NCBI GenBank assembly: GCA_900299145.1
Contig: OMIN01000022.1
Coordinates: forward strand, 1-49,159
Direction of reading: 5' to 3'
DNA length: 49,159 nucleotides
Origin: Betaproteobacteria bacterium
GTDB taxonomy: Bacteria; Pseudomonadota; Gammaproteobacteria; Burkholderiales; SG8-41
Shown here: one piece after another, positions 1 to 9,173 of the stretch
Position numbering within the stretch: the first letter of the stretch is position 1
How the letters are laid out: the number at the start of each line of letters is the position of its first letter
Position numbers and translations under genes: made by a program
The notes under the pieces: model-generated
Databases searched by the model: none
The model's input: only the letters and a program-made list of their open reading frames with translations
What the model was told of the DNA's origin: nothing

Positions 1-122
1 TGACTGAAATGCGTTGTGCGGTCAGCGTCACTGCAGCAGCCATGCCCGCGTAGCCATCATCGGTGGCGGCTACGCGGGCATGGCTGCTGCAGTGACGCTG
101 ACCGCACAACGCATTTCAGTCA
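1..122. repeat. Perfect 55-bp fold-back inverted repeat at window edge
   Basis: Bases 1-55 are the exact reverse complement of bases 68-122, separated by a 12-base spacer (56-67). The right arm is genuine coding sequence for the FAD-binding Rossmann motif of the desaturase gene. The left arm is therefore most likely a copied-back artefact of sequencing or assembly at a contig end rather than native upstream DNA. A 55-bp perfect hairpin across a conserved protein motif would be very unusual in a chromosome. Confidence 0.9.
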
Positions 123-1339
123 CTGTTTACGAAGCCGGCCCCGTCCTCGGTGGCCGCGCGCGCCGTGTGGACATCGACGGCGTCATGCTCGACAACGGCC
201 TGCACATCCTCATCGGCGCGTACCGCGAAACGCTGCGGCTGATTGCCAAGGTGCATCCCAAGCCAGCCGATGCGCTGTTGCGCCTGCCGCTTGATTGGCA
301 TGTGCACGAACACCTGCACCTGCGCGCGCCCAAGCTGCCCGCGCCGTTGCATCTGGCGGCGGCGCTGCTCACCGTCAAGGGCGCATCGCTGGGTGAAAGC
401 TGGCGCGCGGTAAGCATGATGCGTTCGTTGCAGGCCACGCGGTTCAAACTTTCGCAGGACACCACAGTGACTGCACTCCTGCAAACCCACGCGCAAGGGC
501 CGGTGCTGACACAGCACCTGTGGAAACCGTTGTGCGTGTCCGCGCTAAACACACCGCCGGATCGGGCCTCGGCGCAGTTGTTCGCCAACGTGCTCCGTGA
601 CGGTTTGAATGCCGACCGCGCGGGCAGCGATTTGTTGATTGCCCGCACGGATTTGAGCGCGTTGTTTCCGGAACCGGCGGTGAAATACGTGCGCGCGCGC
701 GGTGGAGAGGTACACACCAGCCGCCGCGTCACTGCATTCGCGCCATGTGCAAGCGGGTTTCAAATCACCACGGGCAGCAACACCGAAACGTTCACACACG
801 TCATTTGCGCGCTGCCGCCGCATCAGGTCACAGCGTTTCTCACCGGCATCAGCGAACTGGCCAAAACAACTGCGATGATAGACGCGCTTGCCTATCAACC
901 CATTACCAGCGTCTATCTGCAATTCGATGGCAGCGTGCGGCTGCCTTCGCCGATGATCGGACTTGCCGGCGGTTTTTCACACTGGCTGTTCGACCGTGAG
1001 GCCATCTGCTGCCAGCCCGGACTGATCGGCGCCGTTATCAGCGCGGAAGGCCCGCATCTGGAATTAACGCAAGACGAGCTGGCTGCGCGGGTGCACGACG
1101 AACTTGCGTCAAAATTCGGCCCGCTGCCGCCGCTCAAGTGGCGCCGTGTAATCACCGAAAAGCGCGCTACGTTTTCCGCCACCCATGGCCTGCGCCGTCC
1201 ACCACAACAAACACCGTTGAAAAATTTCTGGCTTGCCGGGGATTACACCACCAGCGACTATCCGGCGACGCTGGAGGCCGCCGTGCGCAGCGGCATTGTC
1301 TGCGCGCAAGGCATACTGAACGATCCGGGGGCGCTATAA
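14..1339 (+). CDS. hpnE: Hydroxysqualene dehydroxylase HpnE (5' end corrupted)
   Basis: FAD-dependent amine-oxidase/phytoene-desaturase-like protein of the squalene-associated HpnE family. In hopanoid synthesis it reduces hydroxysqualene made from presqualene diphosphate to squalene. The dinucleotide-binding motif VAIIGGGYAGMAAAV begins at residue 13, followed by YEAGPVLGGRAR. The FAD-closing motif WLAGDYTTSDYPATLEAAV lies near residue 405. The 441-residue length is close to the family norm. The TTG start and first 12 residues fall inside the fold-back repeat and are probably not real, so the authentic start lies beyond the window. hpnC and hpnD usually precede this gene, but upstream sequence is absent. 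The stop codon overlaps a TATAAT hexamer that may serve the next gene. Confidence 0.85.
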   Translation: MCGQRHCSSHARVAIIGGGYAGMAAAVTLTAQRISVTVYEAGPVLGGRARRVDIDGVMLDNGLHILIGAYRETLRLIAKVHPKPADALLRLPLDWHVHEHLHLRAPKLPAPLHLAAALLTVKGASLGESWRAVSMMRSLQATRFKLSQDTTVTALLQTHAQGPVLTQHLWKPLCVSALNTPPDRASAQLFANVLRDGLNADRAGSDLLIARTDLSALFPEPAVKYVRARGGEVHTSRRVTAFAPCASGFQITTGSNTETFTHVICALPPHQVTAFLTGISELAKTTAMIDALAYQPITSVYLQFDGSVRLPSPMIGLAGGFSHWLFDREAICCQPGLIGAVISAEGPHLELTQDELAARVHDELASKFGPLPPLKWRRVITEKRATFSATHGLRRPPQQTPLKNFWLAGDYTTSDYPATLEAAVRSGIVCAQGILNDPGAL

Positions 1340-1340
1340 T
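1335..1340 (+). promoter_or_regulatory. Candidate -10 hexamer for ETF-QO gene
   Basis: A perfect TATAAT overlaps the hpnE stop codon, about 52 bases before the ETF-QO start. No convincing TTGACA-like -35 lies 17 bases upstream (CATACT is there). This is a suggestion only. Confidence 0.3.
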
Positions 1341-1391
1341 ATTTAGCTAATTATTCCGGCATCCAAAACAGTTACACACAGGGAGTCCAAA

Positions 1392-3041
1392 GTGTCAGAA
1401 CGCGAATCCATGGAGTACGACGTCGTTATCGTCGGCGCCGGCCCCGCCGGGCTTGCGGCAGCAATCAAACTGAAGCAACTCGCCGCCGAGCACAGCCACG
1501 AGATCAACGTCTGCGTCATCGAAAAAGGCTCCGAAGTCGGCGCGCATATTCTGTCCGGCGCGGTCATGGACCCGCGCGCGATTAACGAACTGCTGCCGGA
1601 CTGGAAGGAACTCGGCGCGCCGCTCAACACGCCGGTGGTGGAAGACAAATTCATGTTCCTCACCGAGACTTCGCAGATGGGCGTGCCGACGGGCCTGCTG
1701 CCCGCATGTCTGCAAAATCACGGCAACTATGTGATCAGTCTGGGCAGCGTGTGCCGCTGGCTCGGTCAACAAGCCGAAGGCTTGGGCGTGGAAATCTTCC
1801 CCGGCTTTGCCGCTGCCGAGGTGCTCTACGACGACAAAGGGGTGGTGGTGGGTGTCGCCACCGGCGACATGGGCATCGGCAAGGACGGCAAACCCACCGA
1901 CGCACATCAGCCGGGCATGGAGCTACGCGCAAAGTACACGCTGTTCGCCGAAGGCTGCCGCGGCCATTTGGGCCGCCAGTTACAGGACAAATTCAAACTG
2001 CGCGCGGGCGTCGAACCTCAGCTCTATGGCATCGGCATCAAGGAGCTGTGGGAGATCCAGCCGGAAAAACACAAACCCGGCCTCGTCATCCACACCGCCG
2101 GCTGGCCACTGGAAAACGACACTTACGGTGGCTCGTTCTGCTATCACCTAGAAAACAATCAGGTTGCCATCGGCTTTGTGGTGGGCCTGGGCTACACCAA
2201 CCCGTATCTGTCGCCGTTCGACGAATTCCAGCGTTACAAGACGCACCCCGCGATCAAACAATACCTCGAAGGCGGCAAGCGCATTTCCTACGGCGCGCGC
2301 GCCATCAATGCGGGTGGATTGCAGTCGCTGCCCAAGCTCATTTTCCCGGGTGGCGCGTTGATCGGCGACGACGCGGGCTTTCTCAACGCGTCGCGCATCA
2401 AGGGCAGCCACGCCGCGATCAAGTCAGGCATGCTGGCGGCGGATGCGGTGTTTGAATCGGTACGCAAGGGCCGTGCGGGAGACGAACTCAACGATTACCC
2501 GGTGGCGTTTCAGGGCAGTTGGCTTCACGAAGAACTGCATCGCGCACGCAATTTCAAACCGCTGATGTCCAAGGGGCTAGTGGCCGGCACGCTGCTTTTC
2601 GGCATGGATCAGGTGCTGTTTCGCGGCAAGGCGCCGTGGACGCTGCATCATCACGGCCCCGATCACGAATCGCTGAAGAGCAAGCGTGAGTGCGACCCGA
2701 TTGTGTATCCCAAACCCGACGGCGTGATCAGTTTCGACAAACCGTCGTCAGTGTATCTCTCAAACACCAATCACAACGAAGATCAGCCCGTGCACCTAAC
2801 GCTGAAAGACGTCACGGTGCCGATCAAGGTCAACCTCGAACTTTACGATGCCCCGGAGCAGCGCTTTTGCCCGGCGGGCGTTTATGAAATCGTGCGTGAC
2901 GCTGATGGCAATAACCCGCGCCTGCAAATCAATGCGCAAAACTGCGTGCACTGCAAAACCTGTGACATCAAGGATCCCACACAGAATATCGTGTGGGTCA
3001 CGCCGGAGGGTGGCGGCGGGCCGAATTATCCGAATATGTAA
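1392..3041 (+). CDS. Electron transfer flavoprotein-ubiquinone oxidoreductase
   Basis: Membrane-associated FAD and 4Fe-4S enzyme that takes electrons from reduced ETF and passes them to ubiquinone, linking acyl-CoA dehydrogenases to respiration. The Rossmann motif VVIVGAGPAGLAAA is at about residues 11-24. The ETF-QO domain follows. Cluster ligands are visible as Cys493 (FCPAGVYE) and Cys518, Cys521 and Cys524 (CVHCKTCDIKDP). The 549-residue length is full size. A GTG start at 1392 is preferred because GGGAG lies 6 bases upstream; the ATG at 1410 is an alternative. It pairs functionally with etfBA at 19776-21454 and the many acyl-CoA dehydrogenases in the window. Confidence 0.95.
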   Translation: MSERESMEYDVVIVGAGPAGLAAAIKLKQLAAEHSHEINVCVIEKGSEVGAHILSGAVMDPRAINELLPDWKELGAPLNTPVVEDKFMFLTETSQMGVPTGLLPACLQNHGNYVISLGSVCRWLGQQAEGLGVEIFPGFAAAEVLYDDKGVVVGVATGDMGIGKDGKPTDAHQPGMELRAKYTLFAEGCRGHLGRQLQDKFKLRAGVEPQLYGIGIKELWEIQPEKHKPGLVIHTAGWPLENDTYGGSFCYHLENNQVAIGFVVGLGYTNPYLSPFDEFQRYKTHPAIKQYLEGGKRISYGARAINAGGLQSLPKLIFPGGALIGDDAGFLNASRIKGSHAAIKSGMLAADAVFESVRKGRAGDELNDYPVAFQGSWLHEELHRARNFKPLMSKGLVAGTLLFGMDQVLFRGKAPWTLHHHGPDHESLKSKRECDPIVYPKPDGVISFDKPSSVYLSNTNHNEDQPVHLTLKDVTVPIKVNLELYDAPEQRFCPAGVYEIVRDADGNNPRLQINAQNCVHCKTCDIKDPTQNIVWVTPEGGGGPNYPNM

Positions 3042-3129
3042 AGGCAGCAAGCCGCGCGCGGGTGGCGAGTTTCATGCCTGCGGTTTCCGCTGCCTGAGCG
3101 CGCACAGGTTGATAGCTAGCGATTCGATA

Positions 3130-3160
3130 TAAGTATTTGTTTTATATAACTTTTTTATAG
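3130..3160 (+). repeat. Dispersed AT-rich element, copy a
   Basis: Core AAGTATTTG at 3131-3139, then TTTTATATAAC and a TTTTTTATA half. It lies between two convergent genes, ending 4 bases from the stop codon of the chalcone-isomerase-like gene. Confidence 0.7.
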
Positions 3161-3163
3161 CCA

Positions 3164-3775
3164 TCAGAACAACCGCACACTGCCGTCACCACCCAACATG
3201 GCATCACGCAGGCGGCCATCCTCCGGCTTGTCGCCGATCCAAATGCGCAGCATCGCGCGAAAAAAATCCTCGCCCTTCACCACCAGCCTTTCTTCACTGT
3301 TGATGTGGATGTGCGTGCCGCTTGCCGGCAGGTAACTTAACGTAACCACTGCGCCCTTTTTCAGCACGCCTACCTTCAGCATCATGTCGTTCAACTGTCG
3401 CAGCCGCGCTTCGATCAGCGCAAGTTCCATTGGAATATGGTTCGCCGCCAGCGCATTGTTAAGCGAGGCCACCAGTTCCTTGGCGGTAATCTCGTCGGCG
3501 AGCACATGCATGGCGACACGCTTGGCGCCGCCGTCCTTGAGGATCGCTTCAGCCGCCGCCTGTTTCGCCGGCAGGTACAGCGCGCCAACGTAGAGCTTGG
3601 CAAAAGCGAGCTTGGTGCGTACACCCGCGCCGTTGAGTACCAGCGCCGTGCCGCCCGGCAAGGCAATTCGATCTTCGACGCGAACACCTTCGATGTCAGC
3701 CGCGCGCACCGGCATGGCACACACCATGCACAGCAGCCAACCACCCAGGAACGCAATGGTCTTGCGTACGCTCAT
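3164..3775 (-). CDS. Secreted chalcone-isomerase-like (CHI fold) protein
   Basis: 203 residues from the ATG at 3775, which has GGGGAGGA 4 bases upstream; the longer open frame lacks such a site. Residues 1-25 form a signal peptide ending VRA-AD. The rest matches the bacterial chalcone isomerase-like domain, with GTALVLNGAGVRTKLAFAKL and KLYVGALYLPAK near the N-terminus. In plants, related CHI-fold proteins bind fatty acids. Bacterial members are mostly uncharacterised, and flavonoid chemistry is unlikely here. The gene starts 22 bases after the thiolase gene ends, so it is probably the last gene of the fad block. A periplasmic fatty-acid-binding role is inference from that context. Confidence 0.8.
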   Translation of the reverse strand: MSVRKTIAFLGGWLLCMVCAMPVRAADIEGVRVEDRIALPGGTALVLNGAGVRTKLAFAKLYVGALYLPAKQAAAEAILKDGGAKRVAMHVLADEITAKELVASLNNALAANHIPMELALIEARLRQLNDMMLKVGVLKKGAVVTLSYLPASGTHIHINSEERLVVKGEDFFRAMLRIWIGDKPEDGRLRDAMLGGDGSVRLF

Positions 3776-3797
3776 ACGATCCTCCCCGCTACAGTAG

Positions 3798-4997
3798 TCA
3801 AAGCGACTCGAATACACCCGCTGCACCCATGCCGGTACCGATGCACATGGTCACCATGCCGTATTTTTTCTTCGTGCGCTTCAAACCATGCATCAGGGTG
3901 GCAACCCGAATCGCCCCGGTTGCACCGAGCGGATGGCCCAGCGCAATTGCCCCACCGAGCGGATTGATTTTTGAAGTATCCAACCCGAGCTCCTTGATCA
4001 CCGCCAGCGATTGCGCAGCGAAGGCCTCGTTCAACTCGATCCAGTCCAGCGCATCCTGTTTCAGGCCGGTTTGCTGCAACACCTTGGGGATCGCCTTTAC
4101 CGGACCGATGCCCATCACATCCGGCGGCACGCCTGCCACCGCGTAGCCCAGAAAACGCCCCATGGGCGTGGCATTAAAACGCTTCATCGCGGCTTCGCTC
4201 ATCAGCACCACCGCACCGGCGCCGTCGGACATTTGCGAACTGTTGCCCGCCGTCACGCTGCCCTTCACCGAAAACGCGGGCCGCAAACGCGCCAGCCCTT
4301 CGGGCGAAGTCTCTTTGCGAGGGCCTTCATCATGACTTGCCACGCGCGACTTTACCTTCACTTCCCGGCTCACCAGATCGGGCGTCTTTTCATTCACGGT
4401 ATAAGGCGCGATCTCATCCTTGAACTCGCCGCTTTCAATTGCGCGCAATGCACGCCGGTGACTCTCGGCGGCAAACATGTCCTGTTCTTCACGGGTGACT
4501 TTCCATTTCTCGGCAACGCGCTCGGCAGTGATACCCATTCCATAGGCAATGCCGACGTTTTCATCTTTCTCGAAAATCGCGGGACTGAACGATGGCTTGT
4601 TGCCGCCCATCGGCACCATGCTCATGCTTTCCGTGCCTGCGGCGATCATTACATCGGCCTCACCCAGGCGGATACGATCTGCCGCCATCGCCACCGCCTG
4701 CACGCCGGACGAACAAAAACGGTTAATGGTGAGGCCTGACACCGTGTCCGGAAAACCCGCGAGCAAGAGACCAATGCGCGCGACGTTCATGCCCTGCTCC
4801 GCTTCGGGCATGGCACAGCCGACGATGACATCGTCGATGGCTTTCAGATCCATGCCGGAACATTGGGCCACCGCGGCCTTCAGCACATGCGCCAGCAGAT
4901 CGTCGGGACGCACGTTTTTCAGCATGCCGCGCGGCGCTTTGCCAACGGGGCTGCGCGTGGCGGAAACGATGTAGGCATCTTGCACTTGCTTACTCAT
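3798..4997 (-). CDS. fadA: Acetyl-CoA C-acyltransferase (3-ketoacyl-CoA thiolase)
   Basis: Thiolase for the last beta-oxidation step, cleaving 3-ketoacyl-CoA with CoA to acetyl-CoA and a shortened acyl-CoA. It has 399 residues from the ATG at 4997, with AGGAG 8 bases upstream. Catalytic residues are present: nucleophile Cys95 (NRFCSSGVQA), His355 (GHPLGATG) and Cys385 (CIGTGMGAAG). It follows the HAD/crotonase fusion gene by 91 bases, in the same order as Bacillus fadN-fadA. The fad symbol rests on that context; some homologues are annotated as acetyl-CoA acetyltransferases. Confidence 0.92.
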   Translation of the reverse strand: MSKQVQDAYIVSATRSPVGKAPRGMLKNVRPDDLLAHVLKAAVAQCSGMDLKAIDDVIVGCAMPEAEQGMNVARIGLLLAGFPDTVSGLTINRFCSSGVQAVAMAADRIRLGEADVMIAAGTESMSMVPMGGNKPSFSPAIFEKDENVGIAYGMGITAERVAEKWKVTREEQDMFAAESHRRALRAIESGEFKDEIAPYTVNEKTPDLVSREVKVKSRVASHDEGPRKETSPEGLARLRPAFSVKGSVTAGNSSQMSDGAGAVVLMSEAAMKRFNATPMGRFLGYAVAGVPPDVMGIGPVKAIPKVLQQTGLKQDALDWIELNEAFAAQSLAVIKELGLDTSKINPLGGAIALGHPLGATGAIRVATLMHGLKRTKKKYGMVTMCIGTGMGAAGVFESL

Positions 4998-5088
4998 GCT
5001 TCTTCTCCTTGGCATGCAAGGATTGAGGATTGACGCTTGAGCAAGCCCAGCTGTGAGTCACTCAATGCACAATCCCCGATCCTCAATC

Positions 5089-7578
5089 CTAGTTCCTAAG
5101 CGGCCTGCCGGTCTTGAGCATATGCTCAATCCGCGCCTGCGTTTTCTCTGTCGCCAACAGTTCCATGAAATGCTGGCGTTCCAGATCGAGGAACCACTGC
5201 TCGTCGACCAGACTGCCCGCTTCGACGTCGCCACCGCACATCACAGTCGCAACTTTGCAACCGATCAGATGATCGTGTTCGGAAATGTGGCCGCCGGCCA
5301 GCATGTTTTCGAGAACGGTGCGGATGGTGGCAATTTCGCTGCGGCCCGCCGCCGGAATTGCCGTTTGCCGCAACGGCGGACGATAACCGCCAGCCGCCAG
5401 TGCGCGCACTTCGGCCTTGGCGATTTCCAGCAATTCAAAACGGTTCATCACCACTTTGTCGGTAGCACGCAAGTAGCCGATGTCGCGCGCGTGTTCGGCG
5501 CTGCGGCTCACTTCGGGGGTAGCCACTGCCTTGAAATACCTCTGTATAAAGAACGATGTCGCGCCGCCCTTCCCGTCCGCCACCGCGCGCATCGCGAATT
5601 CCTTGCAGCCGCCGCCCGCCGGCAACAGACCCACACCAACTTCGACCAGCCCAAGGTAACTTTCATGTGTAGCCACCGCGCGGTCGCAATGCATCACGAA
5701 TTCACAGCCGCCGCCCAGCGCCAGCCCATCGACTGCGGCCACGGTGGGGATCATCGAATACTTCAGCGCCTGCGTGGTGATCTGAAATTGCTCCACCAGA
5801 TGCTCAACTTCGGCGAGCTTGCCCGCCATCAGTTGATCGGCCACGCCGATTTGCCGCGCGGCTTTCAGCGCCAGCGATTCGGCTTCTTTCTTGAACGAGC
5901 GCAGCAGCTTGCCGAAGCCCGACGGTTTCGATGCCGGGCGCGCGCCACCTGCTGGTGTTTTCTTCAAATTAGCGCCCACCGAAAACGGCGGCTCGGTCTG
6001 CCAGATTACCAACCCGGCGTAATCTTTTTCAGCCACTTCAATGGCCTGCTGCACGCCGTCGAGCACATCATCACCAATCGCATGCATGCGGCTCTTGAAA
6101 CTGACGATGGCGATATCGTCACCGGTGTGCCAGCAACGTACGCCGTCGGTCTCGAATATCGTCGTGCCGTATTGGCGCTCTTCGCCCAACAGTTTGTCGG
6201 AGAACGGCTGGCGCCTATAAACCGGCAATGCAGAGCGCGGCTGATAACTGGTGGCCGTTGGCGCAAACGAACCTTGAGGCGTATGCACGCCTACGCGCGC
6301 CGCATCGGCCGCCCAAGCGGGCAGCGGTGTGGTGGTCATCGCCTTGCCCGCCGCGATGTCTTCCGCGATCCATTTCGCCACCTGTTGCCAGCCCGCCGAC
6401 TGCCAGATTTCAAACGGGCCGGTTTCCCAGCCAAAGCCCCAGCGAATGGCGAAATCCAGATCGCGCGCGTTGTTGGCGATGTCGGCCAGATGCGCCGCGC
6501 AGTAGTGAAACGCATCGCGGTAGACTGCCCACAGAAACTGCGCCTGCGGATGGTTCGACGCATGCAACTGTGCAAAACGCTCACTGACGTTTTTATTCTT
6601 TAGAATTTCTTCCACGCCTTCATCGGCCTTGCCATCTGAGACGCGATATTTTTGTTCTTTTAAATCAAGTACTTGAATATCCCGCCCAACCTTCTGGTAA
6701 ACGCCGCGTTTGGTCTTTTGGCCCAGTGCGCCCTGATCGATCAAACCTTTCAGCCATGCCGGAACGGCGTAATATTTGTGCCACGGGTCATTCGGCAGCG
6801 TGTCCTTCATGGTGTTGACGACATGCGCGAAGGTATCAAGGCCCACCACATCGGCGGTGCGGAAGGTGGCGCTCTTCGGCCGGCCGATCAACGAACCGGT
6901 CAACGCATCCACGGTGTCGAACCCGATACCTAAGCGCTCGGCGTGATGAATCGTCGCCAGCATGGAAAACACGCCCACGCGATTGGCAATGAAATTCGGC
7001 GTGTCCTTGGCGCGAATCACGCCTTTGCCCAAATTGGTGACAAGAAACTTTTCGAGGCTGTCGAGGATTCCCGCTTCGGTTTCCTTGCAAGCGATCAACT
7101 CCACCAGATGCATGTAACGTGGTGGATTGAAAAAATGCACGCCGCAGAAGCGATGCCGCAATTCAGCGGGAAACGCACTCGCCAGCTGATTGATAGACAG
7201 GCCGGACGTGTTGCTGGCAAAAATCGTGTGCTCACCCAGATGCGGCGCGACTTTCTTGTAGAGATCGGATTTCCAGTCCATGCGTTCGGAAATCGCCTCA
7301 ATCACCACGTCGCATTCTTTCAGCAACCCGAGATGCTGATCGTAATTGGCGGGCCGGATCAACCCGGCGCGCGCGGCCGTGGCCAGCGGGCTGGGCTCCA
7401 GCTTGCGCAGATTATCGACGGCTTTGAGCACGTTGCCATTGGGATCGCCCTCTTTCGCGGGCAACTCAAACAGAATGGCTTCAACGTTGGCATTGACGAG
7501 ATGTGCGGCGATTTGCGCGCCCATCACGCCCGCGCCGAGTACGGCGACTTTACGGACGAGAAACGGTGTGGCGGACAT
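5089..7578 (-). CDS. fadN: 3-hydroxyacyl-CoA dehydrogenase/enoyl-CoA hydratase fusion, FadN type
   Basis: 829-residue bifunctional beta-oxidation enzyme from the ATG at 7578 (GGGAG 5 bases upstream). The NAD-binding motif VAVLGAGVMGAQ is at residues 11-22, and the dehydrogenase signature GVHFFNP lies near residue 130. The C-terminal third is a crotonase domain with both hydratase glutamates in place (GGGCE and GLVEVG). The order dehydrogenase-then-crotonase is that of Bacillus FadN, the reverse of E. coli FadB/FadJ. It would convert trans-2-enoyl-CoA to 3-ketoacyl-CoA for the adjacent thiolase. A linker near residues 300-330 is unusually AT-rich at DNA level, without breaking the frame. Confidence 0.93.
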   Translation of the reverse strand: MSATPFLVRKVAVLGAGVMGAQIAAHLVNANVEAILFELPAKEGDPNGNVLKAVDNLRKLEPSPLATAARAGLIRPANYDQHLGLLKECDVVIEAISERMDWKSDLYKKVAPHLGEHTIFASNTSGLSINQLASAFPAELRHRFCGVHFFNPPRYMHLVELIACKETEAGILDSLEKFLVTNLGKGVIRAKDTPNFIANRVGVFSMLATIHHAERLGIGFDTVDALTGSLIGRPKSATFRTADVVGLDTFAHVVNTMKDTLPNDPWHKYYAVPAWLKGLIDQGALGQKTKRGVYQKVGRDIQVLDLKEQKYRVSDGKADEGVEEILKNKNVSERFAQLHASNHPQAQFLWAVYRDAFHYCAAHLADIANNARDLDFAIRWGFGWETGPFEIWQSAGWQQVAKWIAEDIAAGKAMTTTPLPAWAADAARVGVHTPQGSFAPTATSYQPRSALPVYRRQPFSDKLLGEERQYGTTIFETDGVRCWHTGDDIAIVSFKSRMHAIGDDVLDGVQQAIEVAEKDYAGLVIWQTEPPFSVGANLKKTPAGGARPASKPSGFGKLLRSFKKEAESLALKAARQIGVADQLMAGKLAEVEHLVEQFQITTQALKYSMIPTVAAVDGLALGGGCEFVMHCDRAVATHESYLGLVEVGVGLLPAGGGCKEFAMRAVADGKGGATSFFIQRYFKAVATPEVSRSAEHARDIGYLRATDKVVMNRFELLEIAKAEVRALAAGGYRPPLRQTAIPAAGRSEIATIRTVLENMLAGGHISEHDHLIGCKVATVMCGGDVEAGSLVDEQWFLDLERQHFMELLATEKTQARIEHMLKTGRPLRN

Positions 7579-7642
7579 GGAACTCCCTCGAACGGCCATC
7601 GGCAATTCAGGCTGGTTAAGCCATTTTACGCGTTGCGCAAGT

Positions 7643-7673
7643 AAAAAAAAGTCGGGGCAAATCCCTGTCCGGC
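7643..7673 (-). terminator. Probable terminator after fadL
   Basis: Read on the minus strand, an imperfect GC-rich hairpin (GGACAGGG, loop ATTTG, CCCCGAC) is followed directly by eight T. It lies between the fadL stop and the fadN start. Two mismatches in the stem lower confidence. Confidence 0.45.
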
Positions 7674-7696
7674 TTTACCGAATCGTCGCGCTGCGA

Positions 7697-9043
7697 TCAG
7701 AAATTCATGCGCAGCTGCAAACTGAGAATATTGACGTTGTTGCTGTAACTGCCGTTTACGCGGTTCTTGCCGGCGCAGACAATGGCCGGGTTGGCCGCCG
7801 CTTGCGCGGGGCTGCATTCGTCAATCGTCGGGTCCTTCACGAACAGATGCGCATAGCCGAAATCAATCGCCGTGGCCTTGGACACGCGGTACTGACCACC
7901 CAACGCAAGCCAAGTACGATTCCCATCGGGAATGCGTACGGTACGGTCAAAGTCAGGCACTGGCGTCTGGTCGTAAGCAACGCCGCCGCGCAGCGTCCAT
8001 GCATCGTTCACGTGGTAATTTGCACCCAGCGAAAAACGCCACGAATCCTTGTACGACAGCGGCGTGCTCGCCAACAGCACGCCGTTGGTGCGCACAATAT
8101 TCAGGGACTGAACGGTGCTCCACCCCTGCCACGAAACATCGGCCAGCAAATCCCACTTCGGGTTGACCTTGTGGAACAGGCTGGCGGACGCGCTATCTGG
8201 TAGCTTGATGTCGGCGGTTACGCCGCCATCCGGAATTGCAGCCGCCAGCGCGGCAGGCCGTCCGGAAAATGCCGCAGTACCCGTGAGCGTATGTTTGATG
8301 GCAGAACGATAGGACACACCCAGACGCGTAGCCGGACTCAGATTGAACATTGCCCCCAGGTTGTAACCCCAGGAGTTGTCGTCTCCCGTAACGTTGGCAA
8401 TTCCCTCAACGCCCGCGCCGCCGACCGCCGCCAGCGCCGCACCGCCACCCGCGCCAAACGCTGCAGCACTATAGTTCACGGCGTTCGACAACGTGGCATT
8501 GATGCGCTGATAATTGACGCCAAAGCCCAGCGAAATCATGTCGTTGACCTTGTAGGCAACCGACGGATTGATATTGATGGTCTTTACTTCGGATGTAATG
8601 CCGTGAAAACGGCCCATCCATTCCGGCGAATATTCGGTCTTCAGGCCAAATGGCGCGTTCACGCCGATGCCAACAAACACGCTCGGCGTGAGTTGCCAGC
8701 TTAAATACAGGTTCGGCACAAAGGCCAGATCACCCGCATCGCCACCGTTCGACCCCAAACGGGTTTGTAGCGGCGCCAAAGTCGTTGTCCCAGAGTTGTT
8801 GAAACCAGCCTTAGGCGAAATGGCGTGAATTGCGCCCACCACTTGCCGACCTGGCAACAGCGTCATGCCCGCCGGGTTAAAAAATATTGTGCTGGCATCC
8901 TGCGCCGAAGCCGCCTGGCCCGCATAAGCATTGCCTATTCCGCTGGCGTTTTGTTCTATCAGCGCGAATCCCGCCGCGCCGGCTGTGGAACTGGTGACTA
9001 CAAGCGCCACCGAAACCGATGTAGCAATGATTTTACGAAACAT
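7697..9043 (-). CDS. fadL: FadL/OmpP1-family long-chain fatty acid outer-membrane transporter
   Basis: 448-residue beta-barrel protein from the ATG at 9043 (GGGGGAGC 5 bases upstream). A signal peptide ends near TAGAAGFA. The mature N-terminus carries the FadL hatch signature QNASGIGNAYAGQAA, then FFNPAGMTLLPG. The rest alternates as expected of transmembrane strands and ends in NILSLQLRMNF with a terminal Phe. It would admit long-chain fatty acids or other hydrophobic compounds, matching the degradation genes on either side. Some FadL relatives carry aromatic hydrocarbons, so the substrate is not certain. Confidence 0.92.
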   Translation of the reverse strand: MFRKIIATSVSVALVVTSSTAGAAGFALIEQNASGIGNAYAGQAASAQDASTIFFNPAGMTLLPGRQVVGAIHAISPKAGFNNSGTTTLAPLQTRLGSNGGDAGDLAFVPNLYLSWQLTPSVFVGIGVNAPFGLKTEYSPEWMGRFHGITSEVKTININPSVAYKVNDMISLGFGVNYQRINATLSNAVNYSAAAFGAGGGAALAAVGGAGVEGIANVTGDDNSWGYNLGAMFNLSPATRLGVSYRSAIKHTLTGTAAFSGRPAALAAAIPDGGVTADIKLPDSASASLFHKVNPKWDLLADVSWQGWSTVQSLNIVRTNGVLLASTPLSYKDSWRFSLGANYHVNDAWTLRGGVAYDQTPVPDFDRTVRIPDGNRTWLALGGQYRVSKATAIDFGYAHLFVKDPTIDECSPAQAAANPAIVCAGKNRVNGSYSNNVNILSLQLRMNF

Positions 9044-9173
9044 TTTTTGCTCCCCCTGATGGACGACCAAATAAGTTTAGCCTACCAATCCCCCTGAGGA
9101 CAGATTACGCATAATCGCTAATCCCGTTTCCAGCATTAATGCCTACTAATACGTTACTTATTGCGCTATTCCG

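Noticed and set aside
5053-6603. 516-codon open frame on the + strand opposite fadN
   Set aside because: It is the mirror of a strongly conserved HAD/crotonase gene; its composition is histidine- and arginine-rich with no domain, the usual high-GC antisense shadow.
6651-6680. AT-rich stretch with CAAGTACTTG inside fadN resembling the dispersed element
   Set aside because: It lacks the AAGTATTTG core, and the reading frame codes a plausible linker; coincidence of composition.
9140-9165. CTAATACGTTACTTATT before fadL-thioesterase as a degenerate element copy
   Set aside because: It matches only part of the variant core and lacks the T-rich half.
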